Shown here one piece after another: positions 33,901 to 44,348 of a stretch of 64,000 bases of DNA (position 1 is its first letter; every line of letters starts with the position of its first letter). The notes under the pieces were generated by a model. That model did no database searches and had not been told where the DNA came from. It saw only the letters and a list, made by a program, of their open reading frames with translations. The stretch is from the NCBI GenBank assembly GCA_951230915.1, contig OX579638.1, positions 16,014,696-16,078,695 of the forward strand. The letters are read 5' to 3'. The position numbers and the translations under genes are program-made. The DNA comes from Antitrichia curtipendula (lineage: Eukaryota; Streptophyta; Bryopsida; Hypnales; Leucodontaceae).

Positions 33901-36900
33901 AGTCTCGTGAATTGAGGGTATCGATCTGCTGGATATTTCACAGGGGAAAGCTCGGAAATTGGTGGTTAAGCCTTCTGCTGTAGAAAATGGAGATGACAGG
34001 GTGTCGGAGCAAGTACCGGCATCAGTTTCTAATGTCTCTGCATCAGAGGTCGAATCCGAAAGCGTTAATTTTGAGGAAACAGTGCCAAAAGTCGTGGGAA
34101 TTACCCCAATCCCAGATGCTAAAAATGGTGTGACTGAACTTCCTGGAAACGACGAAGGAAATATTATTGGAATTGACGGATTGTTACCGTCTGTTACTTC
34201 GGCAATTGATGAAGTTTACCCCCCTCATAAGAAGGTTCGAATTACTGAAGATGAGCCAGCTGTGAATGCTATAGATGAGCAAGCTCCGGATAATGTAAAT
34301 AAGAATACTAATGAGCTTAGCAACCGTAGAGTGGATAATGATGATTCAAAGTATACAAACGATGAGGTGAAGGAACCGTTGCGAGAAAAGAAATTGATCG
34401 ACTTCCGTGGAAAACTCTACTTGGCTCCTCTGACAACGGTGGGAAATCTACCATTCAGACGAGTTTGCAAGCGATTGGGAGCTGATATCACTTGCGGAGA
34501 AATGGCCATGTGCACTAATTTACTCCAGGTTTGTGATTTTTTTTTCTGCAACTTACTCTTGAAAACTTCAACTTTCATACCTCGCATGCCATCTCATTTC
34601 TGTTTGGACCTGATTTTCTTGAATCATCAGCTACATCTCCATGTTTAACCGTCATTGATTAGAGCCTTGGCATGAATAATCTTTTTTTCTGGAAGACATG
34701 TCCAGACAATCTCATCCGATCCCATCCCATCTCATCCTGTCTCAGTTGCCATACTTCGAAACGATTGCCTAGGTTTTTAAGAGTTTTCATTTGTTCTTCT
34801 TGAAATTCAGGGGCAAGCATCGGAGTGGGCATTGTTGAGGCGCCATGAAGAGGAAGAAATCTTTGGAGTCCAGATTTGTGGGTCATATGCTGATACTGTA
34901 GCTCGAGCGGCTGAGCTGATAGAGCGCGAATGTACTGTGGATTTCATTGATCTGAACTTGGGATGCCCCATTGACATTGTGGTGAACAAAGGCGGGGGCT
35001 CATCTCTGCTAACCAAACCCCAACGGCTTCAAGATATTGTGAAAGCAGTATCAGCATCAATCAACACTCCTCTCACACTCAAAGTAAAATTCATTTCTAA
35101 CCTTCTGGATGAAACGGCTTTTCAAATTTCATCATTTCTTTCCAAGAACTGTCTTCTTGAGATGGTGTCATTGTGATCAGTGTAAATATTCTAAATGATT
35201 GTTTTGAGTGCATTGATTTTGCTTCCAACGTGTTTGCTCCCATATTGACTGAAATGAATGCTGAATGCTGTTTGTCCTTCCACTGTACTGACGTGCTCTC
35301 TGGAGCCCTGCGTCTATATCTATGTCTTGATTGTATCATTAGTTGGGTGCGGTTCAAGAGGTGAATAATGTAGAAGGGAAAAATTGCTTGAGATGTTTTT
35401 TTGAGTTGCGCTACGCATTCTTAATCTTAAAGTCTGTCTGTCTACAGCTGCGAATGGGGTTCTTTGAAGGTCGAAATTGTGCGCATTCCTTGCTTCCCAA
35501 CGTTGGATCTTGGGGAGCAACAGCTGTTACCATCCACGGTAGGACACGCCAACAGCGCTACAGTAAACTGGCAGACTGGGACTACATTAATCAGTGTGTA
35601 TCCAATGGCCCCAAAGACGTACAACTTATTGGAAATGGCGATGTTTTTTCCTACACGGAGTACCAGGAGCACCTTGAAACATCTGGGTCGAAGCTCTCAA
35701 CATGTATGATTGCTCGTGGAGCCCTGATAAAGGTGGGAGGCTCTTTCATATGATCTTGTCAGTAAAATAATTTGGACAGATGAATACATAAAGGTGAGGT
35801 AGTTGCTATGAATTTAATGCTGACACGAATGCAAGCGAGTAAATTAGGTCTGTTTTACAAATGTACTGGCTTTACAAAATATGTGTTATTACATCTCAGC
35901 TTGTCATTCTTGGGGTTTGTGGGTGATCAATGTATCACTAACACAAAGCTCTGGTTGCAGCCTTGGTTATTTACCGAAATTAAGGAGCAACGACACTGGG
36001 ATATCACTGCTGAAGAAAGACTGAACATTCTACGTGATTTTGTGAGATTTGGCTTGATACACTGGGGTTCTGATAGCAAAGGTACAATCTGCACTAGTTC
36101 TGTCAGACATGTCCATGATGTTTTCATTAGTATTATCTACAGGAGCTTCCTAAATTTCCGGGGTCGTATGTTTGAAATAATTTTTTTCGTTCACTTCTTT
36201 TGTTGCCGCTGTATTTGCATATTCTAATTTGTTGAACTGACTTTTGCACATGTAAACTACAACTAACTAAGGAATTCAATTTGATTGGGTTGGATAATCA
36301 GGTGTTGAAACAACAAGACATTTTCTCCTAGAATGGTTGAGTTATGCACATCGCTACATCCCTGTTGGTCTACTAGAGGTTATCCCGCAAAAGCTAAATT
36401 GGCGACCGCCAAATTACTACGGACGGAACGATTTGGAAACACTAATGGCATCAGATAGTGGAGCTGACTGGGTGAGCTTCTTTGGATCTTGGTTGCGGAC
36501 CCGTGACTTTTCAAGTGCTTTGTTGGTTTGCAATGCGACCTTTGTAATGTTTCTGCTTACTCCTTGGGTGGATTTCTTGGAATGCCCAGGCTATTTCATT
36601 TTACATTTTTAGGTAAACCAGCTGAGGACACGACTGTCTTGTAATAATTAAGCTGTTTTGAAATATGGATTGATTGTGTTCGAAGACTGTCACGCTCTCA
36701 AGGTGATGCCGTCAGTGACTGATTTCAATATCTGACGGAATGGACACAGTGAGGGACCTGCCTTATATAGTAAGCTGGAGTGGGCACCTAACAAGTGGAT
36801 GGTGCGGATGGTTTGGCAGGTCCGACTGACAGAAATGTTGCTGGGCCCTCCTCCGGCAGGATTTATATTTTCTCCCAAACACAAGTCTAACGCATATGAC

Positions 36901-36918
36901 AAAGCTGAGAATGGCTGA
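30946..36918 (+). CDS. DUS3: tRNA-dihydrouridine(47) synthase, DUS3-like, CCCH zinc-finger type
   Basis: Ten exons, all GT-AG: 30946-31120, 31704-31942, 32348-32470, 33201-33470, 33944-34528, 34811-35083, 35448-35732, 35961-36081, 36302-36471 and 36820-36918 (TGA). They join in frame to 779 aa. The family reduces a uridine of the tRNA variable loop (U47) to dihydrouridine with FMN and NADPH. Visible: [14 protein letters not shown] block (about 68-81); CCCH finger 1 (C149, C161, C167, H171) and finger 2 (C188, C197, C203, H209); a variable acidic linker (about 270-415); the TIM-barrel Dus domain from about 425 with [14 protein letters not shown], catalytic Cys516 in NLGCP, Lys555 and Arg557 of the LKLR motif, His585 in HGRTR, GNGD (617-620) and ARGALIK. 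The C-terminal helical region ends [13 protein letters not shown], as in plant homologues. The first ATG was chosen because the frame upstream has none. No damage is seen; probably functional. Confidence 0.93.
33788..33860 (+). other. Possible cryptic exon in intron 4 of the DUS3-like gene
   Basis: After TTTTGTAG the sequence is open in the incoming frame ([20 protein letters not shown]) and is followed by GTGAGT at 33861; an inner GTAAGT lies at 33840. At 73 nt (or 52 nt) it would shift the frame, and the known homologues continue directly from ...ALGL(L/M) to G(K/H)A(R/K), so the main transcript should skip it. Confidence 0.25.
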
Positions 36919-37690
36919 ACGGCACAAGCTCATGGGGCACGTTCTCTCCTCAGTGAGAATGGGATTCTTACATCCCATACGGTCCCCTTTGGAGGTTCTT
37001 CCTCACTAAATTAATCTGGGAATTCCAAGCCTAATTTTTTCATGAGTTTCTGTTTTTCAGTGGGTTGGCGAGAGAGCCACCCACTGCATTTCGCAGAGGC
37101 AATGGTGTACAATGTACCAGCTTAAGAGGAAGCACATCTTGGTTAGAGGATGCGAATGAGGCACAATTTGATCCTGAGTGTACCTCCTGTGGTTTGTTTG
37201 TCCATCGGCATTTTCTTTTGTTAAAACAAATCTTCTTATCACTGCTGGCGTTTAAGTAGCAGAAGCCCTGCCAGACTCGGTACTAATGCTTCAATCTTGT
37301 GTAGTATTTTTTAGGCCTACTCATCTGAGAAGGGCTTCTATTACATCAACATGCAAAGCCTACTTTAGCAATGCTGATTTGTAGGTTACCCCATATGTAG
37401 TTACCCCATTTGTAGGTTACCCCAAACAACATTTATAGATAACTACACTTTTCTGTGCATTTGCAACTACAGTGGAGTGCACTGGAATTTACATCATGTT
37501 TTATTAGATTATGTTTTTTATATTGGTTTATCTGTCTATTTGTAACAAACTTCTAAGCCCCTAAGTGTACTAGACCTTTTTTGAGCTCTTTGAGCATTTG
37601 TTTAATAAAGAAATCCAAAAGTTAAAAGTTAAATATTGTAATCCCTAACCCCAAGGGTAGCCCAAATTTTCAAAAGTGTGAAGATACGTT
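36919..37690 (+). other. 3' flank of the DUS3-like gene
   Basis: Probably 3' untranslated region and downstream sequence. An open stretch after TTTTTCAG at 37061 (WVGERATHCISQRQWCTMYQ) could be a spliced 3' piece, but no protein homology is known to me. Short tandem copies of GTAGGTTACCCCAT lie at 37379-37425. The first AATAAA signal noticed is at 37614-37619. Confidence 0.3.
37379..37425. repeat. Short tandem repeat
   Basis: Three imperfect copies of TGTAG(G)TTACCCCAT(AT). Confidence 0.7.
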
Positions 37691-37692
37691 TC

Positions 37693-37840
37693 AAACCCTA
37701 GAGGACCATTGTCCTCTTGTAGGGCAATTGAAAGTTTGGGAACGTACCTACAATCTCAATTTTTGTTACAATAAATTTCAAAGTCCTGAAAATATGATGA
37801 AGCAATTAAGGAGCAAGAGTTCAAAATTTTATTATTTTAA
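37693..37840 (+). mobile_element. Fragment of TTAA transposon, subfamily 1
   Basis: CAAACCCTAGAGGACCATTG, TCCTCTTGTAGGGCAATTG and GGGAACGTACCTAC match the hairpin end of the copy at 41123 (there CCCTAAAGGACCATTTGTCC). The flanking TTAA has been lost (TTCA) and the interior fades out. Confidence 0.5.
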
Positions 37841-39147
37841 ATGACAAGAAAAGAGAAAGAGGAACACCAAAGGATCTACTTTCCTAAAATTTTCTGTTAA
37901 CCTATGTTTGGAAATAAGTTTTGGAAAATTCTTTTTAAGCTTGACTTTTTGAGATTACATTATTTTTAGTGTTCTTTGAAGTTTTCAACTGTTTTTAAAA
38001 TTCTTTGAAAAAATCTTTTAGCTTTTCAAAAAACAAAATAAAATCACTCCACTCCACTCTTAGTATTATCTAATTTGACTTCAAATAGTGTTCTTTTCAA
38101 TTACCTCTAATATCGTGTTTGGCTATCAGGGTTGACATTTCTTGCCAAATAATTTATTAAACTTAGGAAAAGTGGTTTTCCTTCTCTCTCTCAATGTAGT
38201 TTCCAAAAAAAAATCAAATTTTATTTTTTAATCAATTTTTGCCCAATGTGATAGCTAGGTACAATATCAATGCAAAGAGTTGCAATGGTTTGAATATTGT
38301 CTTGTAAGTCTACAATTCCTATGAGTCAATAATTGTAGCATAATAAATGGTCATGTATTCATCTTTATAGATTTTCATTCAAAATTTGGAAGCTCTTTCA
38401 AGTTAAAAATCAAGTCTTATTGTGTTTCTAGAACAATAAAGATGTTGCAAGTGTAGCAATGGTTGTTGTTAGTATTATACTCTATATAAATTATAGTTTA
38501 AGTTTAGGACTTTTAATGTTTAAATTCTTAGTACAAATCCAAGAAAATTGAGGTTTGTAATAGTAGTAAGATAAATTTTTCATTGCATATGGTTGTTGAC
38601 AATCATTTGAGTGTTGTCTAAAGTTTGAGCAAGTGACGGCATTGATCAAATTTTAATGCAAGTTAGAGTCAGTGTTTATTCCACTACAATAGAAAGGGGT
38701 GTTTTAAGTGAGTTTTTAAGTATAGTCCCAGACATAAGATTATAAGTAATGACCGTTTAGAAGATTTATGGTAAAATTTTACTAGAAACACATATTTTTA
38801 GTAAATTTTTACTAAAATTTTTCTTAAATTATAACTTTGTTAGTTATCTAGTTCCAAGATGAAATGCTAAAATGCTCCAAGTTTTACATAGTTTTCATAT
38901 ATACTATATGCATATCCATTATGGACTCCCTTCCCAATTGTACCTCTTTCTACATTTCTCTGTCATTTCAATTTCTGAAAAGTTAAGCAAATATAAAGAG
39001 GAAAGCAAGGTAAGTTGTTGCAAAGGGGATCCATAATGGATATGCCTACTTTAGGTTCAATTCATATTAAAAACTAGACTTTCTTGGAACTTCTACTTTG
39101 GAGTGATCTACAAGCTCAAATACCATAGTAAGCCCAAATCATACCTA
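37841..39147. other. Intergenic, no gene recognised
   Basis: AT-rich. Two copies of ATCCATTATGGA(C/T) (about 38916 and 39029) surround CCTCTTTCTACATTTCTCTG and GAAAAGTTAAGCAAATATAA, forming a short palindromic pair. Otherwise nothing. Confidence 0.4.
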
Positions 39148-39391
39148 CTCCCTCCGTCCTAAAACAATTGTCCACTTTGAATTTCATATTTTTTTAAAGT
39201 GGTTTTGAGTAGGTCAAAAAAATACTTCCTCATGACTAATTTTATTTAGGTTGCAATGAACATAGACAATGTTCTTCATTGATTCCAGTGATATAAAATT
39301 TGGAACCTTTCTTAATTATGTTTTTCACAATATAGTCAATGAAATTGACTCAAAAAAATATCAACAAAATTGTGAACAATAATTTTGGGAG
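39148..39391. mobile_element. Stowaway-like MITE (copy 2)
   Basis: Left end CTCCCTCCGTCCTAAAACAA, right end AATTTTGGGAG (the ACGGAG part is deleted), TA at both flanks (39146-39147 and 39392-39393). 244 bp; interior the same as 30503-30752. Confidence 0.8.
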
Positions 39392-39923
39392 TATTTTGAT
39401 ACCTTTGTGTTTAGCCAAAAATACATGTTTGGACTGAAGTAGAATTATTTGAAAATTGTTTACCCCCCTCCCCCTCCATTTTGTCATGTAGGGATTTTTG
39501 AAGTGTTATCAATATAACTTTAATCCTTAAAGGTTTAATGAAGACCACTATACGGTCTGATGTTTATTCAAATAATGCAAAGTATGTATTAAAATATGGA
39601 AAAACATACACCGTTAAAATGAAAATTCAACAACATAACTAACGTTTTCATTTGGAGGTCATTTTAATATCTCAGCCTTAGCATGTCTAAATCCCAGTCC
39701 AAATATGGCAATATACATGTAGAATAAGGGCCCATTTTGCAATTTCTGAGACATGGAGGTGCAATAATTATCTAAATTAGAAATATTATGTGTCATTGGA
39801 TCCAGCTCAATATGAATATACTCTTGTAATTGGTTTATATGTCAATTCATGTACCTTGAATGTCAGATACGCCCAAAAAACAACACGTTACAAAACATAT
39901 TGGTCTTTTTAGATCATTGAGGG
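39392..39923. other. Intergenic, no gene recognised
   Basis: Nothing supported beyond AT-rich spacer. Confidence 0.4.
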
Positions 39924-40866
39924 TTAACCCCTAAAGGTTTTTGACTATGTTTTCACCAAAACCGCTCCAAAACTGCCATTTCTAATACTAGTGCCAAATT
40001 TTAGAAAAAAAACATTGTTGGACACTTGTAGCCGTAGGATCTTGTAGTAAACTTGTTTAAGAAGATGTGGAAAAAATTTCAGAATTTTCCACCAAGTGGA
40101 TTGCAAGATAATAGCGTTTGAATTGACAAAAATCCTTTTTTTGTCCCTGCGAAAAAACGGGCAGCTGCCCTCCACAAGGTCACATTTCTATGAAAAAATG
40201 TCCAAAATGATGGTTACTCTTTGGATTTATTCTTCAAGGCAAGTTGGCTACATGCTTGAAAAATTTCAGATCATTTGGAATTGTACAACATACAGGAAAA
40301 AAGTAGTAAGTAGGAAGAGGTAGAGAATGATTCAAAGCACTAAATTGTCAAGAATTTATTTATGAAATTGAAAAATGCCAATCCCAACGATTATAATGTT
40401 GTAATAAACAATCTACACCCAATGTTTTTATTTTTTTTCAAAAATATTGAAAATCGAGTTAAATAAAGGACTTCAAAGTTTATTTTAGAGTAGAGATTCC
40501 ATAACTACCCTCAAACTAAGAATCCTCATAACTTTTGACTCATTGATTGGAATGGAATGATTCAAAGCCTCCCACGTACATATAAATCTAAAGAACCAAT
40601 TTCAAATTTTAGTTTTTTTTAAAAGTGATTTTTAAAGAAGTTTTTTTTGCTGCCCCGGCTGCCCGCCGAACAATGAAAATGACATATCATGCAATAACTT
40701 TTTAACCATGGAGTCAAAAGTTACGAAAATTGTTGGACCTTAAAGCTACTCCTCGGGCACATCTTATGTGAAAATTTCAAAGAAAAAAAAGAAAAATTCC
40801 AGTCATAGTGAGCTGCCCAAAATCGCTATGTTGTCAAAAAACGGTGTTTGGTCCTTTAGGGGTTAA
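39924..40866 (-). mobile_element. TTAA transposon, subfamily 2, full length
   Basis: Starts TTAACCCCTAAAGGTTTTTG and ends GGTCCTTTAGGGGTTAA, 943 bp. Very close to 12721-13622 throughout. The + strand frame at 40096-40323 again encodes KNGQLPSTRSHFYEKMSKMM and a C-terminus ending RK(K)VVSRKR. Confidence 0.8.
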
Positions 40867-41122
40867 ATCATCACTATGGAACGTCTTCAATTTTATACAC
40901 ATATGTAAAGTAATGGAACCTTTATTGAATGGTAGTTAACAAGTCTTTATGAAAACAATTCAAATGTGCACCTACATGACACTTGAAGGATCTTCGAAGT
41001 TTAGACTTTAAAATTTTTTAGAAATTGTAAAGATTCTTCAAATTGCATATTTGTCGTGCATATATATATAAGAAGAAAAATGACCTAAATTTTTTGTGTT
41101 GACTTTATCTATGCAAATCAAC

Positions 41123-42053
41123 TTAATCCCTAAAGGACCATTTGTCCCCTCGAGGGACAATTTGGGTCCGGGTAGGTTTCTACGACCTCAATTTTTAGTG
41201 AATTTTTTGGATTTTTTTCAAAGATGTGCAGTTTTGCAAGAGCTTCACAAATATGTAATTTTTATTTCAATTAGTGCCTAGGAGAAAAAATTATGGCACA
41301 ATAAGCCAAAAATAGAGGTTGGTGGGTAGCACAAAAAAATCACAAAAAATCAAAATTATTTTTTATTTTTTATTTTCCTAAAACAATATATTTTTGTCTA
41401 CATTTGAAGCTTTGATCATTCTATTTGGAGTAGTGATGAGAAAGTTATGGACAATCTTAGTTTTTTGGGCAATCTAAACATCTTCATGAAAAAATAACTT
41501 ATAGGATTCATTTTTGAATGCAATTTTTACAATTTTCCAAAAAAAATTGTTAGGAAGGGTTGTATTTGCTTGCTAAAACAATTGCACTGTTGGAACTATT
41601 GTATCTCTATTTCATCTTAGAGCTATTAACAATTTAGTTTTTTTCTCAATCTTGAACCTACTTCTACTTTTTAAAAATTTAATGAATAAAAATTAAGCGT
41701 TTTTTTCTTGAATTTTTTTTCCTAGATTCTCAACTCAATTATTCAACATAAAAATTTAGAAAATCAAGATTGATAGTACAAAAAATTTAAGTTGAGAAGA
41801 TTCAAAGCAAAAAATTATAGTCAAGGAAGGTGCAAAAAAACTTGTTTTCTTCACTTTGGATGTAAAATCTCACAATCTATGCGGTCAAAGTTTTTGAAGT
41901 TTCTTGCATACATTCTTCTATTAGTCTATTATAAGATCCTATGATTAGATATGCAAAAGAAAACAACTTTTGAAGTTTTTTGCCCTTTGCAATGGCAATG
42001 GCAATTTTGAGTGTGTTTTGATTGGGAAAAGGCCTCGGTCGTTTAGAGGTTAA
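41123..42053 (+). mobile_element. TTAA transposon, subfamily 1, full length
   Basis: Starts TTAATCCCTAAAGGACC and ends GTCGTTTAGAGGTTAA, 931 bp. The subterminal hairpin TTGTCCCCTCGAGGGACAA is the clearest in the family. It shares its right-hand TTAA with the next element. Confidence 0.8.
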
Positions 42054-42636
42054 TTCCTAAAAACCCGCTTGTCCCTTCGGGGGACAATTTGGGTCTGGGT
42101 AGGTTCTTATTGTCTCAATTTGAAGTGAATTTTTTTGAGATTTTTTGAGGCTGTGTAGCTTTGCAAGAGCTTTGTGGATATATAATTTTTGTTTCAATCG
42201 AATGCCGGATGAAAAAGTTATGGCACAATGAGCAAGAAATGGAGATTGGCGGGCAGCCCAAAAAAACTACAAAAAATCAAAGTAGTTTTTTTTGAATTTT
42301 TTTCCTAAAAGATTATGTTCTTACCTATATTTGAAGCTTTGATTCATTCTATTTGGACTAGGGATGAGAAAGTTATGGGCAATCTTAGTTTTTCGGGCAA
42401 TTTAAGCATAATCTTGGAAATAATCTTTTTGTTCAACTTTGAATGCTAATATCTTCCAATCCGTACGGTGAAATTTGATGAAATTTTAACTACATGATCT
42501 CAGACAAGTTAAGTACAAGATCCTATGGTTAAATTCCAAAAAAAACAAAAAAATTGGTTTCTTTAAGTGAAAACAACAAAAGTGGTAGTTTTGAGTGTTT
42601 TTTGGCAGAAAACACCCTCGGGGTTTTAGGGGTTAA
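42050..42636 (+). mobile_element. TTAA transposon, subfamily 1, internally deleted
   Basis: Starts TTAATTCCTAAAAACCC with hairpin TTGTCCCTTCGGGGGACAA and ends GGGGTTTTAGGGGTTAA, 587 bp. About 340 bp of the middle are missing after GGGCAATTTAAGCATAATCT. It follows the preceding element head to tail with a single TTAA between them. Confidence 0.8.
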
Positions 42637-44348
42637 ATGAATGGCTTTAGATTATTCTACCTTAGAAATCAATTTCAAGGCTAAAACCCCCAAATAGCAT
42701 ATAGAACTTACTTATTTTTATGTAGTATTGCCTTAGAAGTGATTAAAATGTCATTAATTTCTTAGAATTTAACCTCCAATAATTCCCCTCCAACATCTAT
42801 ATTTTAGAAGATGAATGAATTCAAATGTTTCCCTAACATCCAAAGACTTGGTGTTTTAATTCACCAATTTTTAAAGATTTCCTTGATGATTTCTTGACAT
42901 TGTACATAGAGATTTTTAAAATTCTTCTTTGCAAATATTCTATAAATCAACTCTATTACATCAAAAATTAAGTTTTTTTATTATAGAACATATCTTCACA
43001 AATATGATCAATAAATTAAAAAAACACTATTAGGACAATTAAAAACACTAACAATAAGAGTTTACATTTTAAACTCATAGAAAATATATTTTATTAAAGT
43101 GACTAAAATTCAATTCACAATCAGTATTACAAAGAAGATTCAATCTTTGGTTTAAATTCTATCAACAAATCTTGTCAAGATGTGTTACATGAATACGATC
43201 TATAGATCATGGTTAACAATTATTGCTTGAAATTTATCAGTGATTACTCTTTTCATTCATTCTTTATAAATCATATTTATTTTTTTGGAAATTTAGACTA
43301 CTTTGAAGACCTTTGGGCCCTTAGGATTGACAACAATTCATGAACTAATGCTCAAACTCCACAAAGAACTACAATAAGGTATATTCAATTATTGTTGCAA
43401 AGTTTGGCAAAATCATTGAGAAGGCAATTTCTTGGATAATTCAAAAATTATTCATCAAAATTTATTAAACTTTTTTGAAGATTATTGGATGCATGGGGAT
43501 GTAAAGGAATGATTAGTAAAAAGATTGACTTGAAGGTTTACTAGTCTTTTGTACCTCTAGCCCATGCTTACTCTTGTCATGCAAAAGGAAAAAATACTTA
43601 GTATCCTCTTTGTCTAACACCATTTTTCAAAGGAATGTTAACTCTACAAATATCAAAACTTGTTCTATTTGTATTCAAGATTGACAATATATATAAATTA
43701 AAAAGATCAAACATAAAAATAAAATATAAACCAATATATTTTCCAACATGTCATTCTAAAGCATGTTTTTGGTAAGATTCTAAATTTGTTGGAAGCAACA
43801 AAAAATTTCCATTGGTATATATGCCACTTGATACAAACCACATCAATATTGTTAACTCTAGCAATAAAAAACATATTCTCAGAATTAATAGTTTATTAAA
43901 GTAACTTCAAAGTACATTTTTTTAGTGTGAAAATGAAATTGACATGATTTCTTTTCCATTGGTATATTTAGGCACCTACAAACTTCTTGAATGATTCATT
44001 TCTACTATAGAATGGTTTGGAAGCAACCAATACTAGCCATTGAGGTCCTCCAAGGTCAAGTACAGTAATTTTTATATATCATGACCACTCCTCTCCACCT
44101 TCCACATGTGGTCCTACTACCAGCTGTAACATAACAGAGTCGTAAATAAATGCAACAGCAACACTAGACAGCAAGTAAGAAACCAATTTCAGCAACTTTC
44201 ACTCACCAGATGAACTACAAGCCATGACTGACCCATGACAAACAAGAAAAAGAAAAAAAGAAAAAGGGCTTACTGTGGATTCCAAAGAGTGAGAAGATCC
44301 TCTTGAGACGCTGAATCAAGCGCAATTCTTTTTTTTGCTTTTCCACAT
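42637..44348. other. Intergenic, includes WDR44-like 3' flank
   Basis: AT-rich with no gene. The last 200 bp before 44348 are probably the 3' untranslated region of the minus-strand gene. A minus-strand AATAAA lies at about 43891-43896. Confidence 0.4.

Noticed and set aside
39530..39552. TTAATCCTTAAAGG as another TTAA transposon end
   Set aside because: Neighbouring sequence does not match either subfamily and no partner end is visible.
9649..42636. Repeated CCTTTAGGG / CCCTAAAGG motifs looking like plant telomere repeats (TTTAGGG)
   Set aside because: Each occurrence is a single motif at a transposon end next to TTAA; there is no tandem telomeric array.
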